From Chloroflexota bacterium (GTDB taxonomy: Bacteria > Chloroflexota > Chloroflexia > JAMDCE01): DNA of 5,226 bases. A program made the translations under genes and the position numbers. Below the pieces are notes generated by a model, which was not told the DNA's origin, made no database searches, and saw only the letters and a program-made list of their open reading frames with translations. Shown here piece by piece: positions 1 to 4,979 of this stretch. Where the stretch lies: the NCBI GenBank assembly GCA_023489135.1, contig JAMDCE010000698.1:12998-18223 (forward strand), in the 5' to 3' direction. Within the stretch, counting starts at the first letter, position 1, and every line of letters starts with the position of its first letter.

Positions 1-291
1 ACAACTGTCTGGAGCCGCACTGCTGCGTCGCGATGTGGAATGGCGACGAACTGGTGCTGCGGACCTCCACGCAGCACATATACGGCGTCAGAGATGGAGT
101 TGCCGCGGCGCTAGGTCTTCCTCTACATAAGGTTAGAGCGATCTGCGAGTTCATGGGAGCGGGATTCGGCAGCAAGCAGGGAGCTGGCAAGCACGAAGTG
201 ATCGCGGCTCTTCTCGCGAAGATGACCGAAAGGCCAGTCAGGCTTTACCCGAGTCGGAGAGCAGAGAATCTCATCGGCGGCGTGCGGCATC
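1..291 (+). repeat. Left arm of an imperfect inverted repeat within the large-subunit gene
   Basis: Bases 1-125 are the reverse complement of 1553-1677, and bases 220-291 are the reverse complement of 1472-1543. By eye I see no mismatches inside the two blocks. Between them the left arm has 94 bases (126-219) where the right arm has only 9 (1544-1552). Identity stops abruptly after base 291. The left edge is cut by the window, so the full arm length is unknown. Near-identity of arms over a protein-coding stretch argues for a very recent event or a chimeric contig end rather than an old duplication. Confidence 0.95.
3..290 (+). pseudogene. Inverted internal fragment of the molybdopterin large-subunit gene (holds the GAGFGSKQ motif)
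   Basis: In frame from base 3 this stretch encodes about 95 residues from the middle of a xanthine dehydrogenase family large subunit, beginning NCLEPHCCVAMW and ending near GGVRH. It includes an uninterrupted segment HKVRAICEFMGAGFGSKQ followed by GAGKHEVIAALLAK. G-x-GFGSK is the family's molybdopterin-contacting loop (usually GGGFGSK). This segment is exactly what is missing from the main minus-strand copy, where its loss breaks the frame. After about base 291 the frame continues in antisense to the main gene, and the residues to the stop near 407 have no meaning. There is no start codon or ribosome site of its own here. I read it as a displaced piece of the gene, probably from a chimeric join, and not as a second functional gene. 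Confidence 0.85.
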
Positions 292-1541
292 TTGTAGGCC
301 TCCAGATTAGCGTTAAGCGATGTACCACTTTCAGGGTCTATAAATCGTTCCTCCATCAGGGCAAAACCTATTCCCTGGACGATCCCACCTTCGATCTGGC
401 TCCCTGACGTAAGCGGATTGATTATCCTTCCAAAGTCATGAACTGCTACCACTCGTATTACAGTCACATCGCCAGTTTCGGTGTCTACTTCGACTTCGGC
501 GAACTGTGCGCCGAACGTCCTGACCTTCACGTTCGGCGGATTTGGTCCCCTGGCGCCCTTCCCCACGATCATGAAGTCGCCGATACGACCTGTAACATCG
601 CTCACCGCAACTGTTTTCGACGTAGTGGTGGAGGTTATTATCCCATTCCTGATGCTCAGGCTTGCGGCAGGAACCTGCATCAACGTTGAGGTCAGGCTTA
701 AGAGATCCTCTCGGGCACTTTTGGCTGCTGCTCTCACGGCTGGCCCCATCGAGGGCACCGTCATGCTACCGGCGCTGACAGGCGCATACGGACCAGCAAG
801 AGTATCCCCCACAGTTATTCTAATGTCCTCTACTTTGAGTCCGAGTTCCTCCGCGGCTATCTGCACCAGAACCGTTTTTGTGCCTGTGCCGATGTCCTGC
901 GTACCTGTAACAAGGTCGGCCGTTCCATCGGAGTTCAAGCGTATGATTGCGTAAGCTGGTGGCCCTCCGCCCCCGCCCCAGATCTGGCTGGCCATTCCGA
1001 GTCCTCTTCGCTTGGCACCCGTCTGCTGGACTTTAGCTCGTACGTTCCAGCCCGCCATCTTCGCCCCCGTACGATAAGCCTCGTCCAGAGGTTTGCTCGA
1101 ATACGTTGCCCCAACAGGATCGATGTGGCTAAGGCGAGTGACTCCCCGTACAGGGTCCTTCTTGGCGTAGTTCACCAGTCGCAATTGCAGAGGGTCCATG
1201 CCCAGGGAATGGGCTATCTGGTCCATCATCGATTCCAGGGCGAACATCCCTTCCACGTAGCCAGGCGCTCGGAACGCAGCGGCGGGCCCCGCGTTCGTGT
1301 GGACTGCAAACTGCTCCGTCCGCACATTAGCGCAGTCGTAAAGCTCACGAACCGGTCCGCCAACCTCACTCGAATCCGTGCCGTAAGCGCCGATATTGGC
1401 AATCGATCGGAGGTGCAGAGCCATTAGCTTCCCATCCCTCCGAACGCCGGCTCTCAGATGCTGAATTGTAGGATGCCGCACGCCGCCGATGAGATTCTCT
1501 GCTCTCCGACTCGGGTAAAGCCTGACTGGCCTTTCGGTCAT
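123..1541 (-). CDS. Xanthine dehydrogenase family molybdopterin-binding subunit, C-terminal portion (broken; chimeric 3' tail)
   Basis: This is the downstream part of the large catalytic subunit of a molybdenum hydroxylase, which binds the molybdopterin cytosine dinucleotide cofactor and oxidises a carbon substrate with water. It resumes in frame at TERPVRLYPSRR immediately after the 94-base loss; the ATG at 1541 is just the first in-frame Met and not a natural start. Visible family motifs include NAGPAAAFRAPG, the glycine-rich GTQDIGTGTKTV, and the cofactor loop GPYAPVSAGSMTVPSMGP. The segment DFGRIINPLTSGSQIEGG and NANLEAYKMP are typical of the C-terminal domain. Genuine sequence ends at about base 285. 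From there to the stop at 123 the frame reads antisense through the inverted repeat, giving a meaningless tail. The family's C-terminal GxGE region with the catalytic glutamate is therefore absent. The substrate cannot be deduced; FRAPG favours general xanthine/aldehyde-type hydroxylases over true CO dehydrogenase. Confidence 0.88.
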   Translation of the reverse strand: MTERPVRLYPSRRAENLIGGVRHPTIQHLRAGVRRDGKLMALHLRSIANIGAYGTDSSEVGGPVRELYDCANVRTEQFAVHTNAGPAAAFRAPGYVEGMFALESMMDQIAHSLGMDPLQLRLVNYAKKDPVRGVTRLSHIDPVGATYSSKPLDEAYRTGAKMAGWNVRAKVQQTGAKRRGLGMASQIWGGGGGPPAYAIIRLNSDGTADLVTGTQDIGTGTKTVLVQIAAEELGLKVEDIRITVGDTLAGPYAPVSAGSMTVPSMGPAVRAAAKSAREDLLSLTSTLMQVPAASLSIRNGIITSTTTSKTVAVSDVTGRIGDFMIVGKGARGPNPPNVKVRTFGAQFAEVEVDTETGDVTVIRVVAVHDFGRIINPLTSGSQIEGGIVQGIGFALMEERFIDPESGTSLNANLEAYKMPHAADEILCSPTRVKPDWPFGHLREKSRDHFVLASSLLAAESRSHELADRSNLM

Positions 1542-1677
1542 CTGACTCAAAGTAGAGGAAGACCTAGCGCCGCGGCAACTCCATCTCTGACGCCGTATAT
1601 GTGCTGCGTGGAGGTCCGCAGCACCAGTTCGTCGCCATTCCACATCGCGACGCAGCAGTGCGGCTCCAGACAGTTGT
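1472..1677 (-). repeat. Right arm of the inverted repeat, with a 94-to-9 base replacement
   Basis: This is the partner of the arm at 1-291. Blocks 1472-1543 and 1553-1677 match the left arm in reverse complement. The 9 bases between them (minus-strand CTTTGAGTC) replace the 94 bases seen at 126-219. The net change is -85 bases, which is not a multiple of three, and it puts a TGA stop at 1547-1549 in the large-subunit frame. Confidence 0.93.
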
Positions 1678-2311
1678 GTACTGCCGCCTGGGTTTCGTAT
1701 CTCTCTGAGAAAACGTGATCGGACCTGGCAAAACCTTCCTCTAGGTTACCTCGCTCATACACTTCGCCCTCTGGTCCACCGATCACATTCCCTTCCTTGT
1801 GAACCCTGGGAGCGCCTGGTTTCATAGCTTGCTCGGGGTCAATGACAAACGGCAACTCCCGATAGCGCACGTGAATCAGGTCGAGAGCATCTTCGGCAAT
1901 CTCCTCGCTATCCGCGGCCACGGCGGCAACTTCGTCTCCTTCGAATCGGACGAATCGGTCGAACAGGAAGCTATTACCAAACCATCGGATCCGTGGAGCG
2001 TTCGAGTGGGTCAGCACCCCCCTGACGCCGAATAAGTTCAGGGCCTCGGCAGAGTCAATGGACAGGACCTCTGCGTGAGGGAGTGGGCTGTGTTTTATTT
2101 TGCAGTGGAGCATGCCGGGAATTTGAACGTCGGCAGTGTACGTGGCACTTCCCGTAACTATCTGCCTGCCACCGATCCTGGGATGTGGTCGTCCCACAAT
2201 CTCAAGCTTTTCTCTAGCGCTCCACGGGAGCACCTGGTCCTCCTCGACCACTGCCATCCTCTCTCGCACCTCGCCCTCAAACTCCACCTTGGTCCTGACG
2301 ATCTTAGGCAC
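1547..2311 (-). CDS. Xanthine dehydrogenase family molybdopterin-binding subunit, N-terminal portion (frameshifted)
   Basis: This is the upstream part of the same large subunit, about 254 residues before a premature TGA. I place the start at GTG 2311: an AGGAG lies 8 bases upstream (2320-2324), and the start is 5 bases after the small-subunit stop. An in-frame ATG at 2389 would translate through the small-subunit coding sequence in another frame and is unlikely. The start region encodes MPKIVRTKVEFEGEV, then VGRPHPRIGGRQIVTGSATY and TADVQIPGMLHCKIKHSPLP, which is the canonical aldehyde-oxidase/xanthine-dehydrogenase a/b hammerhead opening (family pattern: R-x-D-[AG]-x-x-K-V-x-G-x-x-x-Y-x-x-D). 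The region around EPHCCVAMW and TSTQHIYGVRDGVAAALGLP begins the molybdopterin domain. Translation then hits the replaced block and ends at LPLL-stop. Small and large subunits adjacent in this order form the enzyme's core; no FAD-binding medium subunit is visible. Confidence 0.9.
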   Translation of the reverse strand: MPKIVRTKVEFEGEVRERMAVVEEDQVLPWSAREKLEIVGRPHPRIGGRQIVTGSATYTADVQIPGMLHCKIKHSPLPHAEVLSIDSAEALNLFGVRGVLTHSNAPRIRWFGNSFLFDRFVRFEGDEVAAVAADSEEIAEDALDLIHVRYRELPFVIDPEQAMKPGAPRVHKEGNVIGGPEGEVYERGNLEEGFARSDHVFSERYETQAAVHNCLEPHCCVAMWNGDELVLRTSTQHIYGVRDGVAAALGLPLL

Positions 2312-2316
2312 GGCGC

Positions 2317-2844
2317 TTACTCCTGTTCGTTTGCCCTGGCCACTGACAATGCCGCCTGCAATACCTTCGAGTATGCTCCGCAGCGGCAAAGGTTTCCCGC
2401 TACTGCTTGTCTGACTTCGTCTTCAGTTGGTCTGCCGTTGCGGTCAAACAAAGCTTTCAGCGACATCAGTATGCCTGGCGTACAGAAACCGCACTGAAAT
2501 GCATCGTGATCGATGAATGCCTGCTGTAACGGATGCAGTCTGCCGTTAGACATCAGCCCTTCAATGGTCTCGATGGGTTTCTCCTCGCACTCGATTGCCA
2601 GCTTCAGACACGAATATACCGGCACGCCCTGTAGCAGCACTGTGCAGGCCCCGCATTGCCCTCGATCACAGACCTTTTTGGGGCCCGTCAGGCCCAGGTC
2701 GTCTCTCAGGACATCAAGCAAGGTACGGCGGGGCTCTACCATCACTTCGTAAGTTTCTCCGTTAACGTTCAATCGTAGTTGCAATTTGCCTGGCCCACGT
2801 CTACGAGGTTGAGGCAGAACGCCGGAACGCACAGTATCTTTCAT
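2317..2844 (-). CDS. (2Fe-2S)-binding small subunit of a xanthine dehydrogenase/CO dehydrogenase family enzyme
   Basis: This 175-residue protein carries the two [2Fe-2S] clusters that pass electrons from the molybdenum site of the adjacent large subunit. The N-terminal plant-type ferredoxin domain (about residues 20-95) has the ligands C59, C64, C67 and C79 in CDRGQCGAC followed by YSC. The C-terminal four-helix domain has C118 and C121 (QCGFCTPG) and C153 and C155 (GNLCRCGAY), the standard second-cluster set. The length is normal for the family once an extra basic, proline-rich stretch of about 19 residues at the N-terminus (PQPRRRG) is allowed for. That stretch lacks the twin-arginine plus hydrophobic pattern of a Tat signal, so the enzyme is probably cytoplasmic. 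An AGGAG lies about 9 bases before the ATG at 2844. The stop is 5 bases before the large-subunit GTG, which implies translational coupling. Confidence 0.95.
   Translation of the reverse strand: MKDTVRSGVLPQPRRRGPGKLQLRLNVNGETYEVMVEPRRTLLDVLRDDLGLTGPKKVCDRGQCGACTVLLQGVPVYSCLKLAIECEEKPIETIEGLMSNGRLHPLQQAFIDHDAFQCGFCTPGILMSLKALFDRNGRPTEDEVRQAVAGNLCRCGAYSKVLQAALSVARANEQE
2320..2324 (-). promoter_or_regulatory. Ribosome binding site that fixes the large-subunit GTG start
   Basis: Minus-strand AGGAG sits inside the last codons of the small subunit, 8 bases before GTG 2311. It supports the GTG start over the upstream in-frame ATG at 2389. Confidence 0.7.
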
Positions 2845-3010
2845 TTCGCTGCACTCCTGTTATGTGGAAGCACACCAGCCTAGGGATTCTCTGCTGCAAT
2901 TACTGTACCAAGCTGAAAGAGAGGGGGATAGCGTTGAAGGAGGAATTCCGAATGTCTTACAGGGTTGTGCAGAGCCATGCTGTGGCCTCAGGTTTCGCCG
3001 TGCCCAAATC

Positions 3011-3050
3011 GCTGAAGTCAATGGGATAGTTGCTGAAGTCAATGGGATAG
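3011..3050. repeat. Tandem direct repeat, 21-base unit, spanning the polyferredoxin stop codon
   Basis: The 19-base sequence at 3011-3029 (GCTGAAGTCAATGGGATAG) recurs exactly at 3032-3050 with a 2-base spacer, a 21-base period. The copy at 3032-3050 contains the minus-strand codons LSH and the TGA stop of the polyferredoxin gene. The other copy lies just downstream and would repeat LSH-stop in the same frame, because 21 is a multiple of three. The gene end is therefore duplicated without changing the protein. It looks like a slippage duplication; I see no third copy and no inverted partner. Confidence 0.9.
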
Positions 3051-4085
3051 CGTATCTGCCAATGGTATCAACTTGGCGTATTCAGCGTAGGTGACGGCTG
3101 TCTGCCAGTGCCCGGTCAGATTTGCAGCAATGATCGCGATACAAAGGGTGCCGACAACCAGCATTGGATATAGCCAGGGATTTACGTCCCATCGCCCAAC
3201 GGCTTTCAATGTCAATGCGCCGGCCCTTGGACACGCCTTGATGCAGTTCAAGCAACTGGAACATTCCGGCGAGGTGACGTCACTCGCCTTAGCCACATCG
3301 ATCCTGTTGGGGCAAGCCTTCGTACAGAGCTTACAGTTGGTACAGCGCGTGGCATTCCTCGTGACGTGAAAGATGCTGAGGTAGCTCAGAAGGCCTAGAA
3401 GGGCGCCGTAAGGGCAAAGATAGCGACACCAGAAGTTGCTGACAAGCACCGATAGGAGAATTAAGCTTCCGACGACGACAAATGCTTCGAGACCGAAACC
3501 AGTGAAGAATTGCAGCATCTTAACGTCCGCCACCTTGTTGTAGGGTGACTGCACGAAGGCCGCGATAGCGAACGCCAGCATGTCTATTATGATTGATTTG
3601 ACGAAGAACCCGAGCACGAGATACTTCAGGCTCATAAGCGGACGGTCGACGTAGACAGGAAGACGAAGGTTCCGGCCAAGAATGCGTTTGCCCAGTTTCG
3701 CGAGTAGTTCTGATAGTGCGCCGATTGGGCACAGCCAACTACAGACGGCCTTCTTGAACAAAAGAGAAATCGTGGTCACGGCGAGAAAGATCGTCAGTCC
3801 TGCGGGGTGGATGGTATCGAAGGTTCCGTTGACTATCCAGTTCTTTGTGGCCACGAGCGCGCTGAGGGGCAGGAATGCCTCCACAGATGCGGGTCGCTCC
3901 ACGTATGGGGTAGAGCCCAGCGTTTCGAAATGCTGGACAAAAAGATAGAATCGCCAGCCCGTGTAGAGCAAGATCAGGGCCAAAGCCGCCTGAACCAGGT
4001 TCCTCGTGGTCACCAAGTCCAACTTCAAGAACCATTTGTTTGTGCGTGACATGATCAAGACTCTCGGGCTGGCGATTTTCTCCAT
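3039..4085 (-). CDS. NapH/NosR/CcoG-like membrane 4Fe-4S polyferredoxin
   Basis: This 348-residue integral membrane iron-sulfur protein probably passes electrons between the quinone pool or another membrane donor and a redox partner. Membrane segments are visible at about residues 29-50, 93-110, 153-178, 200-217 and 305-321. It has the two membrane-embedded Cys motifs of the family, CSWLCP (115-120) and CRYLCP (220-225). A pair of bacterial ferredoxin clusters follows, with C248, C251, C254 and C258, and C275, C278, C281 and C285. NapH, NosR and CcoG share this CxxxCP plus ferredoxin layout. The gene lacks the N-terminal FMN-binding domain of NosR, so NapH-like is the closest description. I chose ATG 4085 because GAGGTGGG lies just upstream; an in-frame GTG at 4094 overlaps that site. 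It begins 27 bases after the NifU-like stop, so it belongs to the same operon. Its partner is unknown. Confidence 0.9.
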   Translation of the reverse strand: MEKIASPRVLIMSRTNKWFLKLDLVTTRNLVQAALALILLYTGWRFYLFVQHFETLGSTPYVERPASVEAFLPLSALVATKNWIVNGTFDTIHPAGLTIFLAVTTISLLFKKAVCSWLCPIGALSELLAKLGKRILGRNLRLPVYVDRPLMSLKYLVLGFFVKSIIIDMLAFAIAAFVQSPYNKVADVKMLQFFTGFGLEAFVVVGSLILLSVLVSNFWCRYLCPYGALLGLLSYLSIFHVTRNATRCTNCKLCTKACPNRIDVAKASDVTSPECSSCLNCIKACPRAGALTLKAVGRWDVNPWLYPMLVVGTLCIAIIAANLTGHWQTAVTYAEYAKLIPLADTLSH

Positions 4086-4112
4086 AATTCCCACCTCGGG
4101 TGGCAGCCTTGC

Positions 4113-4349
4113 TTACATGTAAGGATCGGCAACGGCTTCCACGCGCGTGATCTCGGGAACCTGTTCCCTGAGGGCAGCTTCGACGCCGTTGCGTAGCGTC
4201 ATTTGGGACATTGGGCAGCCTCCACAAGCGCCAACTAAAGTCAGGGTGACAACGCCGTCGTCTGTGACTTCGATCAGTTCCACATCGCCGCCGTCAGCCT
4301 GCAGGTACGGCCTTATCCCTTGCAGAGCCAGTTCAACTTTCTCTCTCAT
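4113..4349 (-). CDS. NifU C-terminal domain (Fe-S scaffold) protein
   Basis: This 78-residue protein is a stand-alone NifU C-terminal domain, which in this family binds or delivers an Fe-S cluster through a CxxC pair. The pair is C42 and C45 in the hallmark GACGGCPMSQMTL, preceded by PYLQADGGDVEL, also typical of the family. The length is full for a single-domain version. The start at 4349 is set by GGAGGT at 4354-4359. The same frame stays open upstream to 4508, but that stretch is antisense-like nonsense in a different frame from the UGA-containing gene that occupies it. It sits 34 bases after that gene and 27 before the polyferredoxin. The context suggests it supplies clusters to the eight-Cys ferredoxin or to the molybdenum hydroxylase small subunit, though this is inferred from position only. 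Confidence 0.94.
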   Translation of the reverse strand: MREKVELALQGIRPYLQADGGDVELIEVTDDGVVTLTLVGACGGCPMSQMTLRNGVEAALREQVPEITRVEAVADPYM

Positions 4350-4383
4350 CTTAACCTCCATTTCGCGTGTTGCGCAAGACCAC

Positions 4384-4671
4384 TCATTTATGAGGCTTGT
4401 GTCGCTCGGCGTCCTCGGCCGTGCCCGCGACGTACTCTCCTTCGTATTTGACTGGATGCAGTGCCACGGCATAGATTTTCTCGGCAATCTCCTTGAGCGT
4501 GACAGCATCGTCCAGGATGGTTACTTCCACGGGACAGGGCACGAAGTCACCTTGATAATCGAACTCGAGTCTAAACCGCTTGTCGCCTTCCAGACGATAA
4601 CCTATCGTCTTTGGTCAACCGTCGCATCACATTCCTTCGACGATCAAAAGTTTCTTTACGTCAACTGCCAT
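4384..4671 (-). CDS. Candidate small selenoprotein with two in-frame UGA codons (VEGM-U-CDG-U)
   Basis: I do not recognise this family. Read through its two TGA codons (4627-4629 and 4615-4617), the frame encodes 95 residues: 14 residues ending LLIVEGM, then U15-C16-D17-G18-U19, then 76 residues beginning PKTIGYRLEGDKRF, with another Cys (C46) in DFVPCPVEV and an ordinary TGA stop at 4384-4386. AGGAAGG lies 6 bases before the ATG. The start overlaps the DUF2249 stop by 11 bases, and the next gene starts 34 bases later, as expected of an operon gene. Without it there would be a gap of about 310 bases in an otherwise tight operon. Both interruptions are TGA, the frame is preserved across both, and a SECIS-like hairpin follows at once. 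A beta-strand followed by GMxCxGx resembles the heavy-metal-associated domain loop GMTCxxC, with UGA replacing Thr and the second Cys. The rest does not look like that fold to me. Alternatives are a decayed gene or sequencing error. UGA reassignment is unlikely because neighbouring genes end correctly at TGA and use TGG for Trp. Confidence 0.68.
4590..4614 (-). promoter_or_regulatory. Candidate bacterial SECIS hairpin
   Basis: On the minus strand the core is AGACGATA-GGT-TATCGTCT (4610 to 4592), a perfect 8-bp stem closing a GGU loop. Two more C-G pairs (CC at 4613-4614 with GG at 4590-4591) extend it across an AA bulge on the 5' side. Bacterial SECIS elements lie inside the coding region just after the UGA and have a short apical loop with a conserved G in the first two positions; the E. 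coli fdhF loop is also GGU-containing. The loop begins 24 bases after the first UGA, a usual spacing, and 12 bases after the second, which is short. No run of T follows, so it is not an intrinsic terminator. Confidence 0.6.
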
Positions 4672-4918
4672 TGGCGACCTTCCTAATGTTTGCAACCCAT
4701 TCTCGTGGTGATTCCTCGTGGGATTCCCACTCGAATTTGCCCTCTCGCTCTACCATGAACTGGTACCGCAACGGCCTCGGGTCGTGGTCGTTGATCAGCT
4801 TGATCGCCGCGCCTGGTTCAAGGCTGTCAAACAGGTCGAAGATCTTGGGATGGCGCTCCCAGGGTGGCAGTTCCCGCACGTCCAGTACTACTACGCCGTT
4901 TTCTCCGTCTGCAGACAT
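4661..4918 (-). CDS. DUF2249 domain protein
   Basis: This 85-residue protein is one complete DUF2249 domain. The family signatures are VLDVRELPPWERHPKIFDLF (residues 11-30) and NDHDPRPLRYQF (43-54), followed by FEWE at 62-65. It is a small soluble protein with no signal peptide or membrane segment and no cysteine; the conserved His and Asp residues are the likely functional ones. The biochemical role of the family is not established. Members often occur alone or fused to hemerythrin-like or ScdA/RIC-type domains in nitric-oxide, denitrification or Fe-S settings. AGGAGG at 4927-4932 with an 8-base spacer fixes the ATG at 4918. Its TGA stop overlaps the start of the UGA-containing gene, implying coupled translation. 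Confidence 0.93.
   Translation of the reverse strand: MSADGENGVVVLDVRELPPWERHPKIFDLFDSLEPGAAIKLINDHDPRPLRYQFMVEREGKFEWESHEESPREWVANIRKVANGS
4678..4684 (-). promoter_or_regulatory. Ribosome binding site of the double-UGA gene
   Basis: Minus-strand AGGAAGG lies within the last codons of the DUF2249 gene, 6 bases before ATG 4671. It supports translation starting at that ATG and so supports the UGA-containing frame as a real gene. Confidence 0.65.
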
Positions 4919-4926
4919 TTCTTTTT

Positions 4927-4932
4927 CCTCCT
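4927..4932 (-). promoter_or_regulatory. Strong ribosome binding site of the DUF2249 gene
   Basis: Minus-strand AGGAGG, a perfect anti-16S core, lies 8 bases before the ATG at 4918 in the 61-base gap after the upstream gene's TAG stop. No promoter or terminator is evident in that gap, so read-through from the upstream gene is likely. Confidence 0.75.
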
Positions 4933-4979
4933 ATAAGTTTGATGATGTTTCCAGTTGTTGTTCTTTCCGAGGAAAGAAG

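Noticed and set aside
481..954. 157-residue plus-strand frame, and other long plus-strand frames over 438-2497
   Set aside because: They are antisense to the clearly recognisable large and small subunit sequence, with no ribosome sites or family motifs of their own.
2972..2989. Imperfect hairpin GAGCCA...TGGCCTC in the 194-base gap as a terminator
   Set aside because: The stem is short with a bulged base, and no T-run follows on either strand.
2845..3038. Sigma-70 promoter for the small-subunit gene
   Set aside because: TTGACT occurs in the repeat and TACAGT nearer the gene, but I found no pair with acceptable spacing, so no promoter is called.
2860..3042. 60-residue minus-strand frame in the gap upstream of the small subunit
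   Set aside because: It has a low-complexity Ser/Pro-rich composition, no family resemblance and no convincing ribosome site, and it overlaps the repeat and the polyferredoxin end.
4113..4508. Extended 131-residue version of the NifU-like protein
   Set aside because: The extra N-terminal residues are low-complexity and basic, and they overlap the UGA-containing gene in another frame. A GGAGGT ribosome site and an ATG at 4349 define the normal-length protein.
4590..4614. Intrinsic transcription terminator at the hairpin
   Set aside because: No T-run follows the stem, and the frame continues open for another 68 or so codons with genes in the same direction.
4615..4629. The two TGA codons as a reassigned sense codon (Trp or Gly)
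   Set aside because: DUF2249 and the polyferredoxin both end sensibly at TGA, and Trp in these genes is encoded by TGG, so a genome-wide reassignment does not fit.
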